Below, piece by piece: positions 1 to 8,936 of a stretch of 15,616 nt of DNA; positions within the stretch are counted from its first letter, which is position 1; every line of letters starts with the position of its first letter. The notes beneath the pieces are model-generated. The model saw only the letters and a list, made by a program, of their open reading frames with translations, searched no databases and was not told where the DNA came from. Source of the stretch: Funneliformis mosseae (lineage: Eukaryota > Glomeromycota > Glomeromycetes > Glomerales > Glomeraceae); NCBI GenBank assembly GCA_910592005.1, contig CAJVPP010002251.1, positions 1-15,616 on the forward strand, given 5' to 3'. The position numbers and the translations under genes were made by a program.

Positions 1-1388
1 ATTATCACACAATCAAGTCTATTTTCTAATTTTTGAGAGAGAACAGTCCTAAACCATTTTTAGAATTATCAGTATATCTGTTAATTTAATTATTGATTCT
101 AATTAGTAAGTTCTAAATTTTTTCCTTGATAATTTATATTAAATTTTACTTTAAAGCATTCCAATTCATAAAAATCTTTAGATTTAACCTTTAAAACCTT
201 ATATAATAAATAATTATGTTCTAATTTTACTTTATCTACTTTTGGAATTTTTAAATTAATAATATTATCAATTTTATATAATCCCTTTTTTTTTAATTTT
301 TTTCTCTATCATATTTTTCATATTTTTTCTATATTGTTGATTATTGATTATTGCATTATTATATATTTGATTATGAGAAAAAAAAAATTTATTATTATTA
401 AATAAATTAATAAATTTATTATCAGATGATAAATTATTTTCATTATCAGATAATAAATTTTCTTTATTATCAAAGTTGATTGAGTTTCATTATCAGATGT
501 TAATTTAGTTTTATTTGATATAAATTTTGAAGAATCAATCTAAATATTAATTAATTAATCTATATTATAAAAAATTATAATAAATTAATTTATTAATTAA
601 ATTTACTTGTAAATTATCATTTTGATTTATTTATTCTAAAGTATCAAATTATTTAGAAAACTTTAATTGCTAGATATTTAATAAAATATTATCAAATTAT
701 TTTATAATGTGTAATTTTTCTAAATAATATAAAGCTATTTAAATTTCTTTTTTAAGTACACTTTATTTTAAGTTTTTATTATATTTAAATAAATCTTTCT
801 ATGATAAATTGATTTCTTCCTAAGAAATATATTTAATTTGACCTTGTTTTAATTCAAATAATATATTAGAATCAGCTTTAAGTATTTTTTTAAGCTTTGG
901 TTGTTTTAATATTTAAATTTAAGAATATATATTAGAATAAATAATTTGAATAATAATATATAAAATTTAAATTAATTTATTACCTTTTTATAATATTAAT
1001 TTTATTATTATTATTAGAAATTTGAATTAGATAAAGTATTTAAACTTTTTTGTTTTTATTTGCCTTTATTTTAAAATTTTTAGTTGATTGCATCTATAAT
1101 AAATAAATATTATAATAAATTTAAGAAATATCTTACTAAAAAATTATAAAATATATTTATATCTTATTATAGTAGATTCATTATTAGATTCGTTATCTTC
1201 TTTTTCTTATATAAATTTAAATTTTAATAAAAATTTTAAAATTATATAAAATATCATTTTGTTCAATACTAATATTATCTAATTATTAATATAATTTTTA
1301 TCTTTAAATAAATATTTTATCCATATTTTATCATTATGAGAATGCATTTCAAATACTATTTCATATGGTGTTTTATTAGTAGCTTGAT

Positions 1389-1395
1389 ATATAGT
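1389..1395. repeat. Left 7-bp target-site duplication ATATAGT
   Basis: ATATAGT here matches ATATAGT at 1629-1635 exactly. The next outward base differs (T on the left, C on the right), so the duplication is seven bases long, or eight with one change. Confidence 0.6.
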
Positions 1396-1628
1396 TAAAG
1401 TTATTAGATGAAACCTAGAGGTTTTGCAAGTTGTTTAAATAGAAAAAGGTAAAATTTTAGCAAAATTATATTAAAATCTTATTAAAAAATTTGCAAAATT
1501 CTAAAAAAGATAAAACTATATCAAAGTTTATAAAAATGCAAAACTATATTAAAACTTTAATAAAAATTAGCAAATTATAGTTTAGATATTTTGCTAAATC
1601 TAAAATGAGTTTAAATAAACAACCTTAC
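1396..1628. mobile_element. Non-autonomous (MITE-like) element nested in the integrase pseudogene
   Basis: A 233-bp AT-rich, non-coding block is flanked by the direct repeat ATATAGT (1389-1395 and 1629-1635). Its ends are imperfect inverted repeats: TAAAGTTATTAG at the left against the reverse complement of the right end, GTAAGGTTGTTTATTTAAAC. A second sub-terminal match, GCAAGTTGTTTA, lies at 1426-1437. Inside are two diverged copies of a segment like GCAAAAYTATATTAAAA (about 1459-1475 and 1538-1554). Removing the block with one copy of the flank restores a continuous reading frame in the surrounding pseudogene, which is independent evidence for these borders. The superfamily is not certain; a 7-bp (or imperfect 8-bp) duplication would be compatible with a hAT-like cut-and-paste element. 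Confidence 0.68.
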
Positions 1629-1635
1629 ATATAGT
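1629..1635. repeat. Right 7-bp target-site duplication ATATAGT
   Basis: This is the partner of the copy at 1389-1395. Together they bracket the 233-bp element inserted in the integrase pseudogene. Confidence 0.6.
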
Positions 1636-2029
1636 ATTATTTATAACAAAAATAATATAATTCAAATATATAGTCCAATTTTTTAATGATTTTGTTTCAT
1701 TTATACTTCAATTTTTTTTTCTAGAATAGAATTTTTTCAACTAAACCTTATAATTGTAAATATCTATACTTATCATTTATTATCTTTAAGCCAAACTATA
1801 ATTCACTTAAATTACTAATAATATTAACAGTAAACTCTTTATCATTATTATTTTATAAAATAATTGAAGGACCAAATTGACAAAAAATTTCATATAATAT
1901 TTCTGCAATAATTACATATTCTTTAGAAGTTAATAATTTTATCCATAAATATCATAAAAAATGGTCTTTTATATGTAAAATATATTTAAAATCATTATTA
2001 GAATATTGATGTAAATCAATTAAATCTAT

Positions 2030-2103
2030 CTAATAAAACTATAAATTAAATTTAATAAATAAGCAAATAAATTAATTAAAAAAAGCTATTATAATTCAAA
2101 TAC
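2030..2103 (-). other. Relict spliceosomal intron inside the integrase pseudogene
   Basis: On the minus strand the sequence reads ...TTACAG/GTATTTG...TTTTATTAG/ATAGATTTAATT.... Removing these 74 nt joins a CAG (Gln) codon directly to the block IDLIDL. This reproduces the spacing of the conserved R-x-Q-[VI]-D-L-I-D-[ML] motif of this integrase family. Length and splice signals resemble the introns of the five intact genes in the window. It implies the parent element was spliced in this host lineage or acquired its intron there. Confidence 0.6.
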
Positions 2104-2631
2104 CTGTAATCTTAAAAAAACCTTTTTGCAATTATAGGTTTTGCTAATAAAGTAAATTTAAACATAGTTCTACGTAAAATATATATTTTGTAATGATTTA
2201 CAAATTCCTCTATAATCTTTTTTTTTATTCCAAACTATTTACTTCTTAATTTACTATATAAGATCTTTTGATTATAATAAAGGTTTTGAATATATTCTAA
2301 ACTAATTGCTTTATATATTTCTTCTATAATTAATATTGATAATACCTCAATTATTTTACCTTCTTTAATTAAAGTTTCTTTTGTTCTATTTTTAGATTTC
2401 TATATATAACATATTCTCCAATTTCTAATAAACTATAATTTTTTCTACATTAATACTGAAAATTTGTATTGTGAATTTTGAATTACTATTTAAAAGAACT
2501 GCTTTTATATTATCATATAAATTTTTATTTATTAATTACTTTTCATTAGTTTTTAATTTACTATTTTGAAGAAATTTATTAATAATTTTATTAAAAGTTT
2601 CTTTACTTATAAAAGAAAATTTTCCTTTCAT

Positions 2632-3380
2632 GATAATGAAATAAAAAGATAAATTTATTTTAAATGAAAAGAAGACTTAAAGTAAAAATAAAGATTAAAA
2701 AATTAAAATTTAGTAAAAGTATCATATCATATTATTAAATAAAAAATCACAATTAATCATTAAGATACATAATTATTATAGCTAAATTCAGGTATTAAAT
2801 TTGAGATATTCCAGTTTGAAATTTAAATTAAGACTACTTAAAATTGAAATTTCAGTTCTGGGCAAAATAGATCTATCCTAATTTAAAGTTAAGGTAGATC
2901 GCAACTTGAGACATATAATAAAATAGTAGCAATAATTTAAATTATTAATAAAGTGATAAAATTCATTAATATTTTGTGATATATCATATAATCAGCGATG
3001 TATATTTTTGATGTCCCAGAGATTTTTGTCCTAACTATATATTCTAGCTATATATTCCAACCTGTCTCACACTATATTTTAAATGTTTCAAATGTCCTAT
3101 CTGTCCCATCAGTATCCTATCAATGTTCTATAACAACATTACATATAGTTATTATTGATCAAAAAATAAATGAATCATCAGATAGATTTGTGTTAAAGAT
3201 GAATATATAAGCAAAAAGAAAATATTCAATATTTTAAACCTATTTTTTTCTTGAACAATATGAAAAAATACTTTATTATAATATAGAACTTCTCTATAAA
3301 TTAATAGTAATGATAAAACTATATACTATAAAGAATTGAAAACTTTGCAATTTCAAGATTGTCAAATGTAAAACTAACTA
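2632..3380. other. AT-rich intergenic stretch with a short inverted repeat
   Basis: No convincing gene. An imperfect inverted repeat lies at 2811-2829 and 2842-2861 (CCAGTTTGAAATTTAAATT against the reverse complement of AATTGAAATTTCAGTTCTGG). The stretch 2800-3130 is less AT-rich than its surroundings and looks like old repeat sequence, including a direct repeat CTATATATTC at 3035-3044 and 3048-3057. The 70-codon open frame at 2998-3210 crosses this repeat-like sequence and has no recognisable domain, so I do not call it a gene. Confidence 0.4.
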
Positions 3381-3561
3381 CAATCAATCCTCTCTAAATA
3401 CACATATTATATATTTTCTCTCTAAATGCATGCTTTTGTTTAATCTTAAGTATATAAAATATATATAAAATTTTCTTTTTAAATGCACACTTTCTTTAAA
3501 TGCACATTTTTTAAAATTTTTACTATAATCCTGAGGGTGTATATTTAGAAAGGATTGACTT
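3381..3561. mobile_element. MITE with about 22-bp terminal inverted repeats and TA duplication
   Basis: The left end CAATCAATCCTCTCTAAATA pairs with the reverse complement of the right end, AAAGTCAATCCTTTCTAAAT, with about 20 of 24 bases matching. Both ends are bordered by TA (3379-3380 and 3562-3563), the duplication typical of Tc1/mariner-type elements. The 181-bp body is non-coding and holds a short internal repeat with the core TTTAAATGCACA (about 3480 and 3496). A diverged second copy is present near 5203-5365, confirming that this is a repeated unit. Confidence 0.68.
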
Positions 3562-3849
3562 TATATGTCTTTCTAGTAGATCATATAAAAAGGTTTAAAA
3601 ATTCCATTTGCATATACTTTTATAGAATTCTAGGTATTATATGACAAAACTAATTATGTTCTATACCTCCTTAACTTTTTTTAGTAAGATATAAAGTATA
3701 TAGAGATATACAGAAGTTCTGCTAACTTTTTCACAAAAAACTTTTTTTAAAAATAACATAAAAAATAATGTACATATATATATATCAAAAGTTATGTATA
3801 TGTGAATAAGTTTTTCTTATAATGGGCTCTATATTTAGAAAATAAAAAA

Positions 3850-4176
3850 ATGACTAACACTAGAACTAATATAAATTTTTGCATTAAAAATAGTGGTGTT
3901 TTTATATTTAAAATTGATTTATCTACAACAACTATCAAAGTGTTTAAAGATGCATTTAATGCCTTAAGATATATTACTTCTACTAATACTAGGAATATTA
4001 AATTAGTTAGGATTGATTTTGATAGAAAATTTGAAATGATTATGAGATTCACTATGGTCAAAAATTATTTCAGTGAAGAGTATTATCCCAATCTTAATCT
4101 TAATCTAATTCATATTATTATAAAATATTCTTCTACTAAAATAATGACATTAGTAACTCTAATCATAGATAAATAG
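3850..4176 (+). CDS. Orphan 108-residue ORF, function not recognised (low confidence gene)
   Basis: An ATG preceded by seven A's opens a 108-codon frame in an extremely AT-rich region. The product is rich in Ile, Asn, Thr and Lys, with a short segment reading FIFKIDLSTTTIKVFKDAF (about residues 18-36). I see no signal peptide, repeat or known catalytic motif. A shorter open frame on the opposite strand (3792-4061) overlaps it. It lies between a MITE and repeat-like DNA. It could be a small gene without introns, an exon of a decayed element, or chance; frames this long are not expected to be common at this AT content, which is the only positive argument. Confidence 0.25.
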   Translation: MTNTRTNINFCIKNSGVFIFKIDLSTTTIKVFKDAFNALRYITSTNTRNIKLVRIDFDRKFEMIMRFTMVKNYFSEEYYPNLNLNLIHIIIKYSSTKIMTLVTLIIDK

Positions 4177-5202
4177 AATTTATTATTTATATCATATAAC
4201 TTATTTATTGCTAGTTATAATAAATTTAAAAAATTTATATATATATATTCTTATTATAAACTTATTAATGAAAGTCAAATTTATTAATTACTAGTTAATT
4301 TATTACATTTATTTATTTATTATTTTATATTATAATTCAGATCTAAACTTATAGCTATTATAGTATAATCTATAATAAAAGTTTAATTATTATAAATAAA
4401 ACTAAGAATACTAATTTTTAGACAATAAAATAGTTTTTAATTTATAATATAAATATTAAATACTAAATATTTATTAGTTATATAAAGTTATTACTCGTAA
4501 TAAATGGATGCTTATAATAGAAAAGAAAAGAAACTATTAAAACAAATTTTTTAAGTTAATATTATATCTGCTTTTTTTATTAAAAAAATAATATCTAGTT
4601 TATAAAGTAAAAAAATTTTTTTTATAGTTTTTTTCCTTTTTACTACGCAGTACTTATATATTTATTTATAAATTAATATATTTTAATATATTTTAAAATT
4701 AATTATAATACTAATTAAAATAGTATTATATTATTATTAATTATATTTTATAAATAATTTTTAAATTTTAAATTAAAATTATATATACAGTATATATATA
4801 TTTTTTTTTAATTTATTTAATTAAAGTTATTAAAAATAAATAAGTAAAGAAGTATTTAATATTATTATTTAAAAATAATTAAAAAAGTTAATAAATCTAA
4901 ATTATTTAAATTTATAAAAATTTAATAATAAAAGTAAAAAAACTTTTAAAATAATTTATTTTATTTTATATATTAAATATAATAAAATATTTTTAAATTT
5001 AATATTAATTCATTTTTTTTTATTTAGTAGTTTTTTTTTTATTATTAAGATTCTATATAATATATTTTATAATAAAAAAAAATAATTTAATTTTTTAATT
5101 AATATTAAATTTAAATATTTTATTTTCAATTAAGATAAAATAAAATCTATATGTTTAGTAAATTATCTGATAATAAAAAAATAAATTTTAATAAAATTAT
5201 AT
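4177..5202. other. Very AT-rich spacer without recognisable genes
   Basis: About one kilobase made almost entirely of A and T with many short poly-A, poly-T and TATA-like runs. Frequent stops occur in every frame. I see no coding remnant, structured RNA or tandem repeat that I can support. Confidence 0.5.
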
Positions 5203-5365
5203 AGTCATCCCTTACTAAATATATATTTTCTCTTTAAATACATATTTTTATTTAGTCTCAAGCATATAGAATTTATATAGAAATTTCTTTTTAAATGCAT
5301 ATCTTCTTTAAATGCATATTTTTTAAAATTTTTACTATAGTTCTAAAGGAGAACATAGTGAATAT
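5203..5365. mobile_element. Decayed second copy of the 3381-3561 MITE family
   Basis: The segment TATATTTTCTCTTTAAATACATA...TTTAGTCTCAAG...CTTTTTAAATGCATATC...TTTAAAATTTTTACTATAG follows the same order as 3395-3530 in the first copy, with many C-to-T and G-to-A differences (for example TGCACA against TGCATA). The left end (AGTCATCCCTTACTAAAT) is still recognisable as the inverted-repeat end. The right end is eroded, so the border near 5365 is approximate. No clean TA duplication is visible. Confidence 0.6.
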
Positions 5366-6040
5366 ACTTAATTTTATTATATTTTACCAATCAATTTGCT
5401 GATTATTTATTCATTTTTATTGTATATAAAAATGTTTTGATCAGAAATCTTACATAATATATGTTAAATTTTTACAAGTAACTTTATTTTAATATAATAA
5501 AATAACATATTAAATTTTATCAAAATATAATTATTATTAAGTAAGTTATACTAGAAATAACTTTTTTACTAAAATTAATATAATTATAATAATATATGAT
5601 TTATATTTAAAATATTCAAAATTTGATTTAAAGTTAACTTTTGTGTTATTTAAAATTTTATTATAATACTTTTATATTATATTCTATATAACCTAATATA
5701 TCAAATATTATGTCAGCATAGTTTGATTATGCATTTATGACTTTACTTAAATCTTAGAAATCTAAAAAATTAATTTATTATGTAATTCATTTAATTATTT
5801 ATTTCAACCCTAAGCTAACTTATTTATAATATCTAATTTTTGATTTACTATTTTAGAATCACATTTTACATAATTTAAAATATTGAATTTATTGATTTGT
5901 AGAATTTGTTTGATCATATGCTGTATTATTCAAAGCTTTTAATTTAAGATCAACTGATTTATATAATGTGATAATTTATTTATATATGATTGACAAATAA
6001 CGATAAGATGATATAAGCAAGTCTGTTATACTCATTTAAA
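5366..6040. other. AT-rich spacer containing the possible decayed frame
   Basis: Apart from the weak minus-strand remnant at 5720-5943, nothing here looks like a gene or RNA. A GCAAGT match to the 1426 sub-terminal sequence at 6018-6023 may mark the eroded edge of the repeat that follows. Confidence 0.4.
5720..5943 (-). pseudogene. Possible decayed reading frame, family unknown
   Basis: On the minus strand two adjoining frames read KALNNTAYDQTNSTN... and then NYVKCDSKIVNQKLDIINKLA followed by a helix-like Asn/Lys/Leu-rich stretch. The reading is broken by TAG, TGA and TAA codons. Such stops could come from Gln, Trp or Arg codons by C-to-T or G-to-A changes, as in the integrase pseudogene. 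I cannot name a family, and composition alone could give part of this pattern, so the call is tentative. Confidence 0.22.
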
Positions 6041-6174
6041 GAAGGTTAACTATTATTAAAAATTTATAAAATTCAAAAAAGTCAAAACTTATAAAAATGA
6101 TAAACTTATATTAAAACTTTAAAGATCTAAACATTTTTCACTAGGTTTAAATAAATATAAATAAATAACTTTAC
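6041..6174. mobile_element. Shortened relative of the 1396-1628 element
   Basis: The block AAATTTATAAAATTC...AAAACTTATAAAAATG...TATATTAAAACTTT aligns in order with 1485-1558. The right end GTTTAAATAAATATAAATAAATAACTTTAC resembles 1609-1628 with an extra copy of an AAATAAAT-like unit. The left end GAAGGTTAACTATT resembles the reverse complement of the right end. The middle part present in the 1396 copy is missing here. A TTTAA-like duplication may flank it, but I cannot fix it with certainty. Confidence 0.52.
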
Positions 6175-6840
6175 TTTAATTGTAAAATATAAGCTGTTTT
6201 AAGCAGTTCTAAAAGATTAGTTAAAAAATTATAAAAATTATTTTTACAAATTTATTATTAAACTTATCTATTATAATAAATTCTTTTAGAATTTTAGAAT
6301 TTCTTAAAATTTAAAATTTTAAGATTTAAAACTGGATTTTTAAAATGGTTTTATACTTAATGATCTTATTAAAATTGTCAATTTTGAATATTCTTTTCAT
6401 TTTTTACAAAATTAATTATAAAATATTATAACATCTTTTGATGAAGTTACTTCTTATATATAAGTAATTAAACTTTTCAAAGTTAGTATTCTTTTAAATT
6501 ATAAAGACTATTTAATATTTCTAAATAATAATATATTTAATTTAGTATTTTAAAATTAATTTATAATATTTTTTTTTAAAATAAAAAAATGCAATATAAT
6601 AAATAATCTACTTTTTTTTTTATAACTATATATCTAATTAATTTACTTATTATTATATTAAATTTAATATATAATATACTAGTACTTTATATATCTTTGT
6701 ATTAGTAATTTTTTTATATAATAAGGAAATATTCAAATTTTTTTTTTTTCTTTTTTCTTATAAAATTTCTTAATTGGTAAATATTTAAAAAAATTTTTTA
6801 TAACAAAAATAAATCTTTGGGAAAAATTTTACTAATTTAG
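6175..6840. other. AT-rich spacer before the gene-dense block
   Basis: Poly-A and poly-T rich sequence with stops in all frames and no recognisable motif. Base composition changes near 6840, where longer words containing C and G reappear ahead of the CAF1 promoter. Confidence 0.45.
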
Positions 6841-7192
6841 CATTTGGATTTTATTAAAAAACGTTTTCTTAGTAATGTCATTATTTAACACGTGGCTGAT
6901 TTACGACTAGAAGTTTATAGAACGTTTAATGCAATGCTCCAAACAAGGAAAAGCGTTTGGGATCGTTGAAATATCTAAACAAAAAAAAAAAAATTTTTTT
7001 TTATTATCGCGTTTCAAACCCACTTATTTTTATTGCTACTAGATCATAGATCGTATTTAGATACAGTTGCTTTGCATATAAAGTCTCTAGATCTCTTGGT
7101 CGATATTACCTTTATTTAGATTTGTTTGTTGGGCCTTTCCTGGCCTTTCTCGCGATTCTCCACACAATCAATAATACCATTAATAGTGAAAC
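6841..7192 (+). promoter_or_regulatory. CAF1 upstream region with CACGTG and an A13/T9 palindrome
   Basis: This is the 350 bases before the CAF1 start. It contains the palindromic hexamer CACGTG at 6889-6894, the core site of basic helix-loop-helix factors such as Cbf1 in fungi. An A13/T9 tract at 6981-7002 could exclude nucleosomes. The transcription start is not visible. The same hexamer, as TCACGTGA, lies upstream of the NIF3 gene. Confidence 0.4.
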
Positions 7193-8936
7193 ATGCCAAC
7201 CAACAATGAGAGCAAGTATATAAAAGAAGTGTGGGCCGAGAATCTTGAAGAGGAAATGGCTGTTCTTCGAGATCTAGTAGAACAGTATCCTTTCCTTGCA
7301 ATGGTACGTAGGTTTTCTTAAAAAGTACTTTTTAATATAATAAATAATAGCATGTACCTAAATTTATATCCTTGGATTTTTATATAAATTTTATCAGACC
7401 ATATGATTTATTTATTTATTTTTTTTTTTTTAAAAAAAAAAATTCGAAACTGATGAATGAATTTTCTTAATTGTATTTTAGGACACGGAATTTCCTGGTG
7501 TGGTTGCTAGACCCATTGGGAGTTTTCGAACTAGTTCCGATTATCATTATCAAACCCTTCGTTGTAATGTCGATTTGCTTAAAATCATCCAGTTAGGAAT
7601 CACATTTGCAGATGAGAACGGAACTTTACCACCAGATACCTGTACATGGCAGTTTAATTTTAAATTCAATTTGGGGTCAGTGTTTATTGCAAAAAAAGAA
7701 AATTGCGGTTCATGGGGGAACATGATGAATATATTATTTTAAACACATTTTCTTTTTCGATCTCCTGCTTATGAAGAGGTGATATGTATGCACAAGATTC
7801 CATTGACTTATTGACAAAATCTGGTATCGATTTCAAGAAACATGAAGATTATGGTATAGATGTAGAACACTTTGGTGAATTGTTGATAAGTTCTGGATTT
7901 GTATTGCTGGACGATGTTAAATGGATATCTTATCATAGGTGCGTTTATTCTATCACTTTACATGAAATTACTGTTTGCTAATTTTATTTCATTTGTTGTA
8001 GTGGTTATGATTTTGGCTATCTGCTTAAAGTGCTCACATGTTCTCCTTTACCCGCCGAGGAATCAGAGTTTTTTGACCTGTTGAGAACATATTTCCCCTG
8101 TATATATGATATAAAGTTTCTTGTGAGAAGTTTTAAAAATTTAAAAGGTGGTTTGCAGGATATTGCAGATGATTTACAGGTATGGATTAGAGAATTTTTA
8201 TTTTTTTGAAATAATTTTTTTCAAATTTAAAATCTTTATAAAAAAAAAAAAAAAACTTTAGGTTACCCGAATTGGTCCCCAACATCAGGCAGGTAGTGAT
8301 AGTCTTTTGACAGCGACGACCTTTTTCAAAATGCGTCAAACGTTTTTTAATGACAAGATTGACGACACGAAATATCTGTACGTTTTAAAAGATTTTTGTG
8401 TGATTTCTTTTGCCCAAATGATCTTTACTTTGTTAACAAAATATTTACACCCTTTTGATTGTACAAGTGGTTACCTATATGGATTAGGTACAACAACGAA
8501 TGTTCCAAATGTAATGATTGGAACGCCGCCAATTTTAAACAATAACGTTTCAATCGTTAATGTTAACACTACAACATCAGATAATGGCCATAGTAACAAC
8601 AGTAACATTAACAACAATAATATTAATAGTAATAGTAATAATAATAATAATAATAGCAATTCGTCACCACCCTCATCAAATGCTGTCCCATTGTCGTCAT
8701 CTTCTACCTCGTTAATCACATCGGTCACTTCAAACACGGCAAATGGAAAATTAAGTTCGATTCATCGAGAAAATAACTCAGTCAATAGTAATAATCATAA
8801 CAGTCCCACTACCAACACTATTTCTACCAACATTATCACAATCAATCCCTCCAACAATTCAACCAGCAGCAATTCTAACAATACAACAACCACAAACACT
8901 AATGGTACATCAACTCCAATAAATAGTAATAACTGA
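7193..8936 (+). CDS. CAF1: CCR4-NOT complex deadenylase subunit CAF1/POP2 (CNOT7/8-like)
   Basis: Six exons (7193-7303, 7482-7675, 7777-7938, 8002-8179, 8262-8377, 8468-8936) encode 409 residues. CAF1 is the 3'-5' poly(A) exonuclease of the CCR4-NOT complex and removes mRNA tails in cytoplasm. The DEDD nuclease fold fills residues 1-261, with catalytic residues at D38 and E40 (DTEFPG), D159 (SGYDFGYL), D228 and H223 (RIGPQHQAGSDSLLT). All are intact. The splice joins are fixed by conserved blocks on either side, for example KFNL/DMYAQDS and KYL/GYLYGLG. Beyond residue 261, where animal homologues have about 25 residues, an Asn/Ser/Thr-rich tail of 148 residues follows, low in complexity and probably disordered. 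Intron 5 (8378-8467) is 90 nt without a stop, so its retention would keep the frame. It is convergent with the NIF3 gene; a candidate poly(A) signal AATAAA lies at 9380-9385. Confidence 0.95.

Larger units (their letters stand above)
60..2631 (-). pseudogene. Decayed KRBA2-like (rve/DDE) integrase gene of a transposable element
   Basis: Read on the minus strand from an ATG at 2631, the translation shows broken blocks of a KRBA2-like integrase: an N-terminal helical segment (about 2500-2631), the motif AKPIIAK (about 2130-2150), the first catalytic block IDLIDL followed by FKYILHIKDHF (about 1965-2029), the block QFGPSIIL with the degraded second Asp motif (about 1830-1880), GLVEK (about 1740-1755), KTPYEIVF (about 1345-1375), and a C-terminal block INLKIPKVDKV...YELEC (about 160-265). 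Stops interrupt every block, and at least one frameshift lies in the A5/T7 homopolymers at 2114-2127. A GT..AG intron fits at 2030-2103, and a 233-bp element is inserted at 1396-1628. Family assignment rests on remembered motif order, not a search. No function is expected; the 5' and 3' limits are approximate and no terminal repeats of the parent element were found. Confidence 0.72.

Noticed and set aside
340..520. CRISPR-like spacing of TTATCAGAT/GATAAT repeats
   Set aside because: The units (about three, imperfect, with short irregular spacing) belong to Ser/Asp/Asn-rich codons of the decayed integrase C-terminal region in a eukaryotic genome.
2998..3210. 70-codon plus-strand ORF
   Set aside because: It lies in repeat-like DNA with direct repeats, has no domain and is short enough for chance.
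3792..4061. 89-codon Ile/Leu/Val-rich minus-strand ORF that could pass as a membrane protein
   Set aside because: It is the reverse of the Asn/Lys/Asp-rich plus-strand frame at 3850-4176; the hydrophobic look is a complement effect.
7116..7301. Open frame on the minus strand over the CAF1 start
   Set aside because: It is the complement of CAF1 exon 1 and its leader; the plus strand encodes a conserved domain.
7899..8084. Alternative plus-strand frame within CAF1 exons 3-4
   Set aside because: It crosses a well-supported intron in another frame and has no conserved motif.
8471..8737. Leu-rich open frame opposite the CAF1 tail
   Set aside because: It is the antisense of the Asn-rich repeat codons, which always yields Leu/Ile runs.
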